A stretch of 64,000 bases of DNA from Azohydromonas aeria (GCF_009760915.1 NZ_VIDQ01000035.1:1-64000), one strand, 5' to 3'; positions 34,096 to 42,865 are shown, numbered from the stretch's first letter. Notes: generated by a model from the letters alone, not told the origin. A program made the numbers and translations.

Positions 34096-35685
34096 ATGGC
34101 AACACCAATCCCCGGGACTTTCGCTCCACTTCGCCAAGCAGTTTTCAGGATGCTGTGGCTGGCATGGCTGGCCGCGAATCTGACGATGTGGATGAACGAC
34201 GTCGCGGCCGCCTGGCTCATGGCCGAGCTTACCGACAGCGCCACGCTGGTGGCGCTGGTGCAGGCCGCATCCACCCTGCCCGTCTTCTTGCTGGGCCTGC
34301 CCAGCGGGGCGTTGGCCGACATCGTGGACCGGCGTCGCTACCTTGCCGTCACCCAGCTCTGGATCGCCTGCATCGCCTTGGTGCTTGCCGTGCTGTCGCT
34401 GACCGGCGTGCTCAATGCATGGACCTTGCTGGCACTGACCTTCGCAAACGGGATCGGGCTGGCGATGCGCTGGCCGGTGTTCGCAGCCATCGTGCCAGAG
34501 GTGGTATCCCGGCAGTACCTGCCAGCAGCCCTGGCACTCAACGCGATCTCCATGAACGCGTCGCGCGTGGTGGGACCGATCGTGGCCGGCGCGCTGCTAG
34601 CCAGCGCCGGCAGTGCGGCGGTGTTCGCGCTTAACGCGCTGCTGTCTGCGGCAGCGTTTGTCATCGTCCTACGCTGGCGACGTGTCCCTCAGGCAAGCAC
34701 GCTGCCCGGCGAGCGGCTGCTGGGCGCCATGCGAGTAGGCCTGCAGTTCGTGCGCCAGACGCCCGCGCTGCGTGCGCTGCTGCTGCGCGCGGTGATGTTC
34801 TTCGTACAGTGCACCGCCTTGATCGCCCTGCTGCCATTGCTGGCCAGGCGCTTCGATGGCAGTGCCGGCACGTTCACGCTGCTGCTGGCAGCCATGGGCG
34901 TGGGTGCGGTAGCTGCCGGGGTGGTGGTGCCAGGACTTCGCCGGCGCTGGTCCGCGCAACAGGTGACGGCAGTCGGCGTCGTCCTCTATGGGGCGGCTAG
35001 CGTGACCATGGCCATCGCGTCGAATTTATGGGTGGCTGCGCCGGCGATGGTTGCTGCCGGAATGGGATGGCTGTCCACTGCCAATACGCTAATGGTCTCG
35101 GCACAGTTGGTACTGCCAAACTGGGTGCGCGCACGAGGCATGGCGGTGATGCAGGTCGCCACGATGGGCGGTACTGCCACGGGCGCATTGCTGTGGGGCC
35201 AGGTCGCTACGTGGAGCAGCGTGTCGGTGGCCGTGGCCGCCTCGGCTCTGGTTGCGCCGCTGCTGCTGCTCGCTATGGCCCGGTGGACGGTGCGCGTACC
35301 TGGTGACGAGGAGGTGCAGCCCTCGCCTGCACCGGTCACCCCCACCGCCGCATTCGAGGTCGATCCTCTGGCAGGTCCCGTGCTGGTGACCGTCGAGTAC
35401 GACATCGATCCCGAGCGCGCAGCGGAGTTCATGGAGATCATGGAAGCTACCCGCCAGGCACGGCTGCGGCTGGGCACGCTGCAGTGGAACCTGATGCGCG
35501 ATAGCGCCGACCCGTCGCGTTTCGTCGAGTGCTTCATGGACGAAAACTGGACCGAACACCTTCGGCGTTTGCAGCGCTTCACTGTTGCGGACAAGAAGTT
35601 GCGAGAGCAAAGGTTGTCATTTCATGTCGGCAGTGAACCTCCCCTGGTCCGCCGGCTCATCGGCACCGGCTCGCCACTTCCCTGA
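34096..35685 (+). CDS. MFS transporter of the MFS_3 type with C-terminal alpha/beta domain
   Basis: A 529-residue protein. Residues 1-400 form 12 hydrophobic segments, with the MFS loop motif GALADIVDRRRYL after the second. Residues about 425-520 form a soluble tail, VLVTVEYDIDPERAAEFMEI then GTLQWNLMRDSADPSRFVEC, resembling an antibiotic-biosynthesis-monooxygenase-type alpha/beta fold. That combination is normal for PF05977 (EntS-like exporters) and is not a new fusion. It probably exports a hydrophobic or siderophore-like compound. It stands apart from the catabolic unit and is followed by a DUF2798 gene. Confidence 0.9.
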   Translation: MATPIPGTFAPLRQAVFRMLWLAWLAANLTMWMNDVAAAWLMAELTDSATLVALVQAASTLPVFLLGLPSGALADIVDRRRYLAVTQLWIACIALVLAVLSLTGVLNAWTLLALTFANGIGLAMRWPVFAAIVPEVVSRQYLPAALALNAISMNASRVVGPIVAGALLASAGSAAVFALNALLSAAAFVIVLRWRRVPQASTLPGERLLGAMRVGLQFVRQTPALRALLLRAVMFFVQCTALIALLPLLARRFDGSAGTFTLLLAAMGVGAVAAGVVVPGLRRRWSAQQVTAVGVVLYGAASVTMAIASNLWVAAPAMVAAGMGWLSTANTLMVSAQLVLPNWVRARGMAVMQVATMGGTATGALLWGQVATWSSVSVAVAASALVAPLLLLAMARWTVRVPGDEEVQPSPAPVTPTAAFEVDPLAGPVLVTVEYDIDPERAAEFMEIMEATRQARLRLGTLQWNLMRDSADPSRFVECFMDENWTEHLRRLQRFTVADKKLREQRLSFHVGSEPPLVRRLIGTGSPLP

Positions 35686-35722
35686 ACGTGCGCGGGATTG
35701 CGCAGTCAGGCTATAACGGTCC

Positions 35723-36016
35723 ATGGCTACGCAACACTCTTCCAACACGCCGCCCCGCGGCTCATGGCGTCTGCCAAGCCGCTTGGCACCCGTCGCCTTT
35801 TCCTTCTACATGGCCAGCATCGTGGCTTTCCTGATGAGCCTGGCACTCACGGCTATCAACACCGGTCTGGGCGATGGCTACCTGCTGCGGGTGCTCAAAG
35901 CGTACGCCCTGGCTCTGCCGGTCGGGTTCCTGGGCGTGATGGCAGCCCGTCCAGTGGTTATTCGCCTGGTCGCGTGGACCGTTGAGACCGCAGCGGTCCC
36001 GGTTCGAAAGAATTGA
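35723..36016 (+). CDS. DUF2798 family small membrane protein
   Basis: A 97-residue protein with two membrane helices (APVAFSFYMASIVAFLMSLA and ALALPVGFLGVMAARPVVI) joined by a short loop with NTGLGDGYLLRVLKAY. This is the DUF2798 pattern, a family of unknown function. It follows the MFS gene by 37 bases in the same direction, so they may be cotranscribed. The ribosome-binding site is weak. Confidence 0.8.
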   Translation: MATQHSSNTPPRGSWRLPSRLAPVAFSFYMASIVAFLMSLALTAINTGLGDGYLLRVLKAYALALPVGFLGVMAARPVVIRLVAWTVETAAVPVRKN

Positions 36017-36154
36017 AGGCGATACCCAACGGGCGCGGTAGCCGGCTATCGGGCCCCAATCGTGGAGAGGGGCAATTCTCGCGACCGCCCTTCAACGTCG
36101 TCGGCGCCGTCGAGCAGACACCGCATGGATCAGCCGGGCAGCTTCCAGGCCGTT

Positions 36155-36643
36155 TTAGACGCCGGAAACATTAAGGCTGGTGCCATCGCGCAGCGCTGCA
36201 GGCTTGATGTCGCGCCGAAGGATCACTGGCTTGCCGCCCAGGCGGCGCTTGCACATCCAGTGGGCAAGCGCGGAATCGAGGTAGTCGGCATGCCCGGGGA
36301 ACCAGGAAGCCAACTCGTCAGCCAGCCGCCGGGCCACCGCGTAGTCGCCACCGGCCAGACGCTCGCGCACCTGTTGGACCGAGCGCAGGACCGCGGCATG
36401 CTCATCAATATGACATTCGCGGGCCGGAAAATCCGTCTCCACCATCCACGCATTCTCGGCATCGAAATGCGCCTGTGCATGCTTGGCAAAGGCTTCCAGC
36501 AGCGCAGCGAGTTCCCCGTCCTGAGCCTTCTGCATCGCGCCGACGAGTTCCACGAACTCCTCGTGCACATCGTCCATCGGGCCGAAGCCCAGCACGAAGG
36601 CATCGCTCCAGACCATCGCGTCGCTGTCGTGTTCGGTTTGCAT
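36155..36643 (-). CDS. bacteriohemerythrin
   Basis: A 162-residue hemerythrin-like protein. The di-iron ligand pattern is present: DDVHEEFVELV, then AHFDAENAWM, CHIDEHAAVL and a final WFPGHADYLDSALAHWM. These supply five His and the bridging carboxylates of an oxygen-binding four-helix bundle. Such proteins bind O2 or NO in the cytoplasm and may supply oxygen or sense it. The C-terminal 25 residues are an extra basic tail. Its upstream region (36644-36737) is AT-rich, with TTAG-TTGG-CTAA. It is not linked by operon to the oxygenase genes, though oxygen supply for them would make sense. Confidence 0.9.
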   Translation of the reverse strand: MQTEHDSDAMVWSDAFVLGFGPMDDVHEEFVELVGAMQKAQDGELAALLEAFAKHAQAHFDAENAWMVETDFPARECHIDEHAAVLRSVQQVRERLAGGDYAVARRLADELASWFPGHADYLDSALAHWMCKRRLGGKPVILRRDIKPAALRDGTSLNVSGV

Positions 36644-36737
36644 GGAGGCACTTCCTTGGCGAGGCAGCAGGGCTCCTGCCGCCGGAACGGAAGATTTTAT
36701 CTTAGTTGGCTAATATTCCTGGTTTCCGTGGAAAGGC

Positions 36738-37574
36738 TTAGGGTTTTTCCATGGCACCGCCCTCGGCGTCGATGCGGCGGCGGTAGTCCCGCACGAGCCG
36801 TTCCCACACCACTTCCAGTTCGTAGCCCATCGACCGGGCCAGGCCGTCGAGGTCAGGGAACAGCGTGGCGCTGGTGACGTTCATGCGGTAGAGCGCGCGC
36901 ATGGCCTCCTCACGCGCGCTGGCGGGCAGGACGAATTTCCTGAGCATGTGGGCCCCATCGGGGTACTGCTGCAGGATCGCCTCCAGCGGCAGGTCGAGCA
37001 CCCCAGGGATCACGAAAAGCCCTGACTGCGCCACCAGCCGCGCATCCATCTCCAGCGGCTCGCCAAACCAGAGCATGGGATGTCGGTTCACGGCATAGAG
37101 CCGCTGGTAGACCCCAGGCTGGCGCGGGTCAATCACGTCCCGCGTCAGCCCCGCATCAAAACGCGGCGCCGCATCCCACAGCGCCGGGGTATTGAGGGCA
37201 TAGACGGCCACCTCCTCGGTCGCCCGCTCGAACGCGAAGAAGGCTGCCACGTACGGCGACTTCGTGAAGTCCAGCAGCCGCGTCGGCGCGCCATGGTGTT
37301 GCATCAGCGCCAGGCAGCGAAGCTCGTCCTCCAGCAGGCCGCGCTCGCGCAAATGGATGTTGGCCTTGCGGCGAAATATCCGCAGGGCGCGTTCCTCACG
37401 CAGCGGCCACAGCGACGTGTCAGGGCAAAACGCCGAGAGCCAACGAGTAAGGGAGCTTTCCAGGGGCCACGCCGATCGCTGCTGGCCGCGAAAGGCCCAG
37501 CCATCGAGCGCTTCGGCCTGGGCCACGAACTCGGCCCACGCGGTCAGGCGGATTTCGATCATCTTGGTCGTCAA
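36738..37574 (-). CDS. FRG-domain protein
   Basis: A 278-residue soluble protein with an FRG domain: GWAFRGQQRSAWPLESSLTR (Phe28-Arg29-Gly30) and MQHHGAPTRLLDFTKSPYVA at about 91-110, the two defining blocks. The rest is a helical C-terminal half. FRG domains occur in phage-linked and stress proteins; the biochemical role is not settled. The start is TTG 37574 or ATG 37562; neither has a strong ribosome-binding site. It is divergent to the phthalate operon, with which it shares a 198-base intergenic region. Nothing links it functionally to phthalate. Confidence 0.85.
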   Translation of the reverse strand: MTTKMIEIRLTAWAEFVAQAEALDGWAFRGQQRSAWPLESSLTRWLSAFCPDTSLWPLREERALRIFRRKANIHLRERGLLEDELRCLALMQHHGAPTRLLDFTKSPYVAAFFAFERATEEVAVYALNTPALWDAAPRFDAGLTRDVIDPRQPGVYQRLYAVNRHPMLWFGEPLEMDARLVAQSGLFVIPGVLDLPLEAILQQYPDGAHMLRKFVLPASAREEAMRALYRMNVTSATLFPDLDGLARSMGYELEVVWERLVRDYRRRIDAEGGAMEKP

Positions 37575-37681
37575 GGTAGTTCAGGCAAGACGTCCACGTT
37601 ATCCCGCAGGACGCCGCAGCGCAGCGCTGCATCCAAGGGTTTGTCCCAGGTAGGCACACTTCCAAAGCTTTTGTCTTTGAT

Positions 37682-37696
37682 CTAAACTAAGTTTAG
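37682..37696. promoter_or_regulatory. dyad 1 upstream of the phthalate operon
   Basis: A perfect inverted repeat CTAAACT-A-AGTTTAG, 77 bases before the ophA2 start. Seven-bp arms with a one-base spacer suit a MarR dimer, and the operon's last gene is a MarR protein. Confidence 0.65.
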
Positions 37697-37707
37697 TCAT
37701 CTAAGCA

Positions 37708-37723
37708 TTTGCTCTAGAGCAAA
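37708..37723. promoter_or_regulatory. dyad 2 upstream of the phthalate operon
   Basis: A perfect 16-bp palindrome, TTTGCTCTAGAGCAAA, 50 bases before the ophA2 start and about 26 bp from dyad 1 centre to centre. It probably overlaps the promoter and forms a second operator. Confidence 0.65.
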
Positions 37724-37772
37724 AGCTAATCACCAGGGTAGATAGCCTTTTTTCTGACTTAGGAGCCTTTCC

Positions 37773-39092
37773 ATGTTGACCCGCGAAGAGAACGAACTGC
37801 TGTGCCGCGTCGAAGGCGATGCACCCATGGGCCAGCTCATGCGCCGGCACTGGACGCCGGTGTGCCTGATCGAGGAAGTGGCCGAGGCGGATGGCACGCC
37901 CGTGAAGGCCCGCGTGTTCGGCGAGGACCTGGTGGTGTTCCGAGACAGCGATGGCCGCGTGGGCGTGATGGACGAGTACTGCCCGCACCGCCGCGCCTCG
38001 CTGGTCTACGGCCGCAACGAGGAAGGCGGCCTGCGCTGCCTCTACCACGGCTGGAAGATGGACGTGGAGGGCAACGTGCTGGAGATGGTGTCGGAGCCGG
38101 CGGCCAGCGGCATGGCCGAGAGGGTCAAGCACAAGGCCTATCCGGTCCAGGAGTGGGGCGGCATGGTGTGGGCTTACATGGGCCCGCAGGACGCCGTGCC
38201 GGAGTTCGTGCCCCCGCGCTGGGCGCCCACGGCCGAGGCACGGGTGTCGATCGCCAAGGCCATCCTGCCGTGCAACTGGGCGCAGATCCTCGAAGGCGCG
38301 ATCGACTCGGCGCACAGCTCCAGCCTGCACAGCTCGGACATGGTTCCCGCGCGCGTGGACGGCGCCAAGGCCACGGCCAACGCCTGGTTGCGTCCCTCGA
38401 CCGACAAGGCACCGCGCCTGCAGGTACAGCGCGGCGAGTACGGCTTCCGCTACGCCGCCCTCCGCCGCCCCATCAAGGACGCCGCCACGCACGACTACGT
38501 GCGCTCGACGGTGTTCGTGGCCCCGGCCACCGCGCTGATCCCGCCCAACAATCTCTACAACGTCGCCAACATCAACGTACCCTGCGACGACACGAGCACC
38601 GCCTTCTACTTCATCGCCTGGGGCCATCCGTCGCAGACGCCCGAAACCGAGACGTGGCGCAAGTTCCTGCGCCAGACGGTGGGCGTCGACCTTGATCAGT
38701 ACTACCGGCCGCTGCGCAACCAGGACAACCGCTTCTGGCAAGACCGCCAGGCGATGAAGGCAGGCAACTTCACCGGCATCACCGGCTTCCCCAACCAGGA
38801 CGTGGCGATGTGGATCACGATGGGCCCTATCGCCGACCGCACGAACGACCGGCTGGGCGCCAGCGACCTGGCCATCGTCGAGTTCCGCAAGCAGATGCTC
38901 GAGGCGGTGCGAGCCTTTCAGAGCGGCGAAACCGCCATTGGCAGCGGCGAGAAGGCCATCCCCCACGAGGTCTGCGCGTTCCAGGCCATCGTGCCCAAGA
39001 CCACGGACTGGCGTGCCTTCGAGATCAGGCCGGTCTGGGCGGACGGGGTGGAGCGGGCTGAGATGGAGCCGTCGTACTCCGTCAAGGCCTGA
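37773..39092 (+). CDS. ophA2: phthalate 4,5-dioxygenase, oxygenase component
   Basis: A 439-residue Rieske oxygenase of exactly the OphA2/Pht3 length and start (MLTREENELLCRVEGDAPMG). The Rieske cluster ligands are Cys70-x-His72 (CPHRR) and Cys89-x-x-His92 (CLYHGW). The mononuclear iron ligands lie in LEGAIDSAHSSSLHSSD. It converts o-phthalate plus O2 and NADH to cis-4,5-dihydro-4,5-dihydroxyphthalate with the reductase at 42866. It is the first gene of the operon, preceded by two palindromes and TAGGAG before the ATG. The product is used by the dehydrogenase at 43837. Confidence 0.95.
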   Translation: MLTREENELLCRVEGDAPMGQLMRRHWTPVCLIEEVAEADGTPVKARVFGEDLVVFRDSDGRVGVMDEYCPHRRASLVYGRNEEGGLRCLYHGWKMDVEGNVLEMVSEPAASGMAERVKHKAYPVQEWGGMVWAYMGPQDAVPEFVPPRWAPTAEARVSIAKAILPCNWAQILEGAIDSAHSSSLHSSDMVPARVDGAKATANAWLRPSTDKAPRLQVQRGEYGFRYAALRRPIKDAATHDYVRSTVFVAPATALIPPNNLYNVANINVPCDDTSTAFYFIAWGHPSQTPETETWRKFLRQTVGVDLDQYYRPLRNQDNRFWQDRQAMKAGNFTGITGFPNQDVAMWITMGPIADRTNDRLGASDLAIVEFRKQMLEAVRAFQSGETAIGSGEKAIPHEVCAFQAIVPKTTDWRAFEIRPVWADGVERAEMEPSYSVKA

Positions 39093-39112
39093 ATAGGCGC
39101 TCCATTCATGGT

Positions 39113-39139
39113 TGGCCAGACACCGCGCGTGTCTGGCCA
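39113..39139. promoter_or_regulatory. 11-bp-stem hairpin between ophA2 and ophC
   Basis: TGGCCAGACAC, loop CGCGC, GTGTCTGGCCA: a perfect stem in the 74-base gap. No U-tract follows, so full intrinsic termination is unlikely. It may stabilise the ophA2 message or cause partial polarity. Confidence 0.7.
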
Positions 39140-39166
39140 TGGCTCACCTCACAAGCCTGCTGCTTC

Positions 39167-40159
39167 ATGTCCAAGCTTCAACTCTCCGTCGCCATGGGCG
39201 ACTACGACCGCACCCGCGCTCTCTTCGACGGCCGCGTGCAGATCGACGGGGTAGACCCCGTTTTCATGCTGCTCAATCCCGAAGAGATGTTCTTTCGGGC
39301 CATGCGCAGCCAGGATTTCGACATCGCCGAGTTGAGCTTCTCCAGCTACCTGGTCAAGCACTCCAAGGGCGAGTGCCCCTACATCGCGGTGCCGGTATTC
39401 CTGTCGCGGGCCTTCCGCCACACCTCGATCTACGTGCGCAAGGATCGCATCCAGCGGCCCGAGGACCTCAAGGGCCGCCGCGTGGGCCTGCCCGAGTACC
39501 AGCTCACGGCCAACGTGTGGGCGCGCTCGATCCTGCAGGATGACTTCGGCGTCGCCCCCGAGGACGTGACCTGGGTGCGCGGCGGCATCGACACGCCTGG
39601 GCGCCCGGAGAAGATCAAGCTGCAGCTGCCGCCCGGTGTGCGCATCGAGGAGGCCCCCGCGGGCACCACGATCTCCGAGTTGCTCGATCGGGGCGAGATC
39701 GACGGCTTCATCGGCCCGCGTCCGCCCAGCGCGCACATCCTCCAGCGCAACCCGAACATCGGCTGGCTCTTCGACGATCCGACGGCGGTAGCCAAGGACT
39801 ATTACCGGCGCACCGGCGTGTTTCCCATCATGCACGTGGTGGGCATCCGCAAGGAGCTCGCCGCCGCGCACCCGTGGCTGCCCGGCGCGGTGTTCAAGGC
39901 CTTCACGCAATCCAAGGCCGCCGCGCTGGCGCTGCTGGCGGACACCTCCGCCACCAAGGTCACGCTGCCCTTCGTGGAGGAGCAGCTCAAGGCCGCGCGC
40001 GAGACCATGGGCGAGGACTATTGGTCCTATGGCGTGGCGCCGGCACGCAAGACGCTGGAGACCTTCGTGCGCCACCACCACGCGCAAGGCCTGTCGGCGC
40101 GCCTGATGGCCGTGGAAGAGCTTTTCCATCCAGCCACCTACGAGACCTACAGCATCTGA
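39167..40159 (+). CDS. ophC: 4,5-dihydroxyphthalate decarboxylase
   Basis: A 330-residue protein matching the Pht5/OphC family, which has a periplasmic-binding-protein-like fold but is cytoplasmic: no signal peptide is present (MSKLQLSVAMGDYDRTRALF). Family blocks include MFFRAMRSQDFDIAELSFSS and VFPIMHVVGIRKELA. It removes one carboxylate from 4,5-dihydroxyphthalate to give protocatechuate, the last step encoded here; the ring-cleavage genes are not in this window. The ATG at 39167 has a poor ribosome-binding site, and a strong hairpin lies just before it, so its expression may be set separately from ophA2. Confidence 0.93.
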   Translation: MSKLQLSVAMGDYDRTRALFDGRVQIDGVDPVFMLLNPEEMFFRAMRSQDFDIAELSFSSYLVKHSKGECPYIAVPVFLSRAFRHTSIYVRKDRIQRPEDLKGRRVGLPEYQLTANVWARSILQDDFGVAPEDVTWVRGGIDTPGRPEKIKLQLPPGVRIEEAPAGTTISELLDRGEIDGFIGPRPPSAHILQRNPNIGWLFDDPTAVAKDYYRRTGVFPIMHVVGIRKELAAAHPWLPGAVFKAFTQSKAAALALLADTSATKVTLPFVEEQLKAARETMGEDYWSYGVAPARKTLETFVRHHHAQGLSARLMAVEELFHPATYETYSI

Positions 40160-40202
40160 AAAGCCTGTTCCCCGTCGCTCTGACCGCGCAGTCAACAGCC
40201 TG

Positions 40203-40220
40203 GCTGCTCGCCCGAGCAGC
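40203..40220. promoter_or_regulatory. hairpin between ophC and the TctC gene
   Basis: GCTGCTC, loop GCCC, GAGCAGC: a 7-bp perfect stem in the 82-base gap before the receptor gene. No U-tract follows. With the ophA2-ophC hairpin it suggests message processing between cistrons. Confidence 0.5.
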
Positions 40221-40241
40221 GGCTGTCCAAAGGAGTTCCTC

Positions 40242-41222
40242 ATGAGACGCATGTTTTGCCGCCAGCTGGCAGCCACCGCGATGGGTTTGCTGGCCTGCAC
40301 GGCGCTGTCACCCGTGCTGGCGCAGACCTACCCTTCCAAGCCGATCCGGCTGATCGTGCCCTATTCGCCTGGCGGGTTGCCCGACACGGTGGCACGCACC
40401 CTGTCGGTGCATCTGTCCAAGGCGCTGGGCCAGACGGTGTTCGTGGAGAACAAGCCCGGCGCCGGTGGCTCGATTTCCGCTTCCGTCATCACGCAGTCGC
40501 CCGCCGACGGCTACAACCTGCTGGTGACCGACGGACCGCTGTTGACGATCTCGCCGTTGATCAACAAGAGCGTCACCTACAACGTCCAGAAGGACTTTGC
40601 ACCGGTGTCGCTCGTGGGCAAGGCGCCGTTGTTCCTGGCCGTCAACGCCGGGGTGCAGGCCAAGACGCTGGACGAACTCATCGCGCTGGCCAAGGCCAAG
40701 CCGGGCAAGCTCAACTACGGCTCGTCAGGCATCGGCGGCATTCACCACCTCACGGCCGAGGCGATGAAGGACGCGCTGGGCCTGGAGATCACCCACATCC
40801 CGTTCAAGGGCAGTGCCAACTCGATCCCCGCGATGATCGGTGGCGAAGTGGACATGGCGTTCGCGTCGCCGCCCTCGCTGATGGGCTTCGTCAAGTCGGA
40901 CAAGGCCCGGCTGATCGCCATCAACTCGCTCAAGCGCTCGCCGCTCGCTCCCAACGTGCCTGCACTGGCAGAGAAGGCGCCCGGCTTCGATTTCGCCTTC
41001 AACGTGGCGGTGCTGGCCCGCGCCGGCACGCCCAAGGACATCACCGATCGCATTGCAAGCGAGATCGCCAAGATCGTGAAGCAGCCGGAGGTCGTCGAGC
41101 AGTTGCAGGCTGCCGGCGTGGACCCCGTGGGGGGTTCGGCCGAGCAGCTCGCCAGCGCGCTCAAGAGCGAAGGTGACCGCCTGACGGCGGCTGCCAAACG
41201 CGCCAACCTGAAGCCCGAGTGA
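40242..41222 (+). CDS. TctC/Bug-type solute-binding protein of the phthalate operon
   Basis: A 326-residue periplasmic receptor with a signal peptide to about residue 28 (ATAMGLLACTALSPVLAQT). TctC blocks are PIRLIVPYSPGGLPDTVART, SPADGYNLLVTDGP and ITHIPFKGSANSIPAMIGGE. It sits inside the phthalate operon between ophC and a TauE/SafE permease, whose GTG overlaps its stop (GTGA at 41219-41222). It is therefore the likely phthalate-binding protein. The oph operons I know use an MFS permease (OphD) instead; that gene is missing here. Confidence 0.92.
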   Translation: MRRMFCRQLAATAMGLLACTALSPVLAQTYPSKPIRLIVPYSPGGLPDTVARTLSVHLSKALGQTVFVENKPGAGGSISASVITQSPADGYNLLVTDGPLLTISPLINKSVTYNVQKDFAPVSLVGKAPLFLAVNAGVQAKTLDELIALAKAKPGKLNYGSSGIGGIHHLTAEAMKDALGLEITHIPFKGSANSIPAMIGGEVDMAFASPPSLMGFVKSDKARLIAINSLKRSPLAPNVPALAEKAPGFDFAFNVAVLARAGTPKDITDRIASEIAKIVKQPEVVEQLQAAGVDPVGGSAEQLASALKSEGDRLTAAAKRANLKPE

Positions 41223-41971
41223 ACTTGGGCGCAGCACTGGGCATGACAGCGGTGGACATGGCGGCAGCTGCAGCAGTGTTCCTGGCCGGTGGCATGGTCA
41301 AGGGCACCTTGGGCATCGGGTTGCCGCTGGTCGCGGTGCCGCTGCTGTCGCTGTTCATCCCGGCCACGCAAGCCATTGCGATGGTAGCCATGCCGGTGCT
41401 GGTGTCCAACGCCTGGCAGGCCTTCGAAAGCAGCGACCTGCACGGCCTGCGCCGCTTCCTGCCGCTCATCGCCACCCAGCTCGTGGCCACGCTGCTGACG
41501 GTGCCCATGACGCTGGCGCTGTCGCCGCGCACGCTCAACGCCGTGCTGGGCGCGGTCGTGCTGCTGGCCGTGGTGCTGCTGTGCCTGCCCCTGCGCCTGC
41601 ACGTGCCGCCGGCCCGCGAGCGCTGGTGGAGCGCCGGCATCGGTGCGCTCTCGGGGGCGATGGGCGGCGTGTCTTCCTTGACGGGGCCGCTGATCATCAG
41701 CTACTTGGCCAGCCTGCGGCTGCCGCGCGAGGTGTTCATCGGCAGCATCAGCCTGATCTACCTGGGCTCAGCCATCCCGCTGTACGGCTCCATGGCCGCG
41801 CATGGTCGTCTCGGCAGTGCGGACCTGTTGCTGTCCACGCTGGCACTGGCGCCGGTGGCCTGCGGCCTCACGCTGGGCAAGCGGCTGCGCTCCCATCTGA
41901 GCGAAACCTGGTTCAGGCGCGTGCTGCTGGTCTTCCTGACCGTGGTGGCCGTGGTGCTGGCTCTGAAATAG
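41219..41971 (+). CDS. TauE/SafE-family membrane permease
   Basis: A 250-residue protein with 7-8 hydrophobic segments and the repeated family pattern: AGGMVKGTLGIGLPLVAVPL in the first half and GALSGAMGGVSSLTGPLIIS in the second. TauE/SafE proteins move organosulfonates and organic anions. It starts at GTG 41219, coupled to the TctC gene; ATG 41243 is an alternative. Its place in the operon suggests that it imports or exports phthalate or a pathway acid, possibly with the TctC receptor. Pairing of TctC with TauE/SafE is unusual, as TctC normally serves TctAB. Confidence 0.9.
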   Translation: MNLGAALGMTAVDMAAAAAVFLAGGMVKGTLGIGLPLVAVPLLSLFIPATQAIAMVAMPVLVSNAWQAFESSDLHGLRRFLPLIATQLVATLLTVPMTLALSPRTLNAVLGAVVLLAVVLLCLPLRLHVPPARERWWSAGIGALSGAMGGVSSLTGPLIISYLASLRLPREVFIGSISLIYLGSAIPLYGSMAAHGRLGSADLLLSTLALAPVACGLTLGKRLRSHLSETWFRRVLLVFLTVVAVVLALK

Positions 41972-41982
41972 GAGACACGAAA

Positions 41983-42846
41983 ATGTTTGAAGCCAACGAG
42001 ACGCTTGAAGCCGCGCTGGCGCGCAACGTGCGCGACGCGCTGATGGAGGACATCGGCCGCGGCGACTGGACCGCGCAGCTCGTGCCCGCGCACCACCGCG
42101 TGCGGGCGCAGGTGGTGGCCAAGGAGGGCGCGGTGATTGCCGGCCGTCCCTGGTTCGATGCCTGCGTGAAGGCGCTGGACGCTGAGGCGCGGCTGGACTG
42201 GTCCGTGGAGGAAGGTCAGCGTGTGGAGCCTGGCACGGTGGTGGTGGCCGTCGCAGGCGATGCACGCGCGCTGCTGTCCGCCGAACGCCCGGCGCTGAAC
42301 TTCCTGCAGATGCTCTCGGCCGTGGCCACCAACACGCGCCAGTACGTCGATGCCATCGCCGGTGTCTCGCCCAACCCGCGCGGGTGCAAGATGCTCGACA
42401 CCCGCAAGACCCTGCCCGGACTGCGCCAGGCGCAGAAGTACGCCGTGCGCATGGGCGGCGGCACGAACCACCGCATGGCGCTGTGGGACGGCATCCTGAT
42501 CAAGGAAAACCACATCGCCGCGGCCGGTGGCATCCGGCAGGCGCTGGAAGCGGCCTTTGCCCTGAACGCCGGCGTGGACGTGCAGATCGAGGTCGAGAGC
42601 CTGGAGGAACTGCGCGAGGCGCTGGAAGCCGGCGCGCAGAACGTGCTGCTGGACGACCTCAGCTTCGAAGACATGGCGCGCGCCTGCGCGCTCAACGCCG
42701 GGCGCGCAGTGCTGGAGGTCTCCGGCGGCGTGGACCTGGACTCCATCCGCCGCATCGCCGCCACCGGCGTGGACCGTATCTCCAGCGGCAAGCTCACCAA
42801 GGACGTGCGGGCGGTGGACCTGTCCATGCGCGTCATCACCGCCTGA
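41983..42846 (+). CDS. ophE: quinolinate phosphoribosyltransferase of the phthalate cluster
   Basis: A 287-residue NadC-type enzyme. Active-site blocks are kept: MLDTRKTLPGLRQAQKYAV, GGGTNHRMALWDGILIKENH, and SGGVDLDSIRRIAATGVDRI. It converts quinolinate and PRPP to nicotinate mononucleotide, PPi and CO2. A QPRTase gene (ophE) is known from the phthalate genes of Burkholderia cepacia DBO1. Phthalate is a structural analogue of quinolinate, so the second enzyme is thought to protect NAD synthesis during growth on phthalate. GGAG lies 9 bases upstream. The enzyme call is firm; the symbol rests on context. Confidence 0.88.
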   Translation: MFEANETLEAALARNVRDALMEDIGRGDWTAQLVPAHHRVRAQVVAKEGAVIAGRPWFDACVKALDAEARLDWSVEEGQRVEPGTVVVAVAGDARALLSAERPALNFLQMLSAVATNTRQYVDAIAGVSPNPRGCKMLDTRKTLPGLRQAQKYAVRMGGGTNHRMALWDGILIKENHIAAAGGIRQALEAAFALNAGVDVQIEVESLEELREALEAGAQNVLLDDLSFEDMARACALNAGRAVLEVSGGVDLDSIRRIAATGVDRISSGKLTKDVRAVDLSMRVITA

Positions 42847-42865
42847 ACACAGGAAGGATCCGATC

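Noticed and set aside
34096..35685. A novel fusion of an MFS transporter with a monooxygenase-like domain
   Set aside because: This C-terminal alpha/beta domain is a normal part of the MFS_3 (PF05977) family.
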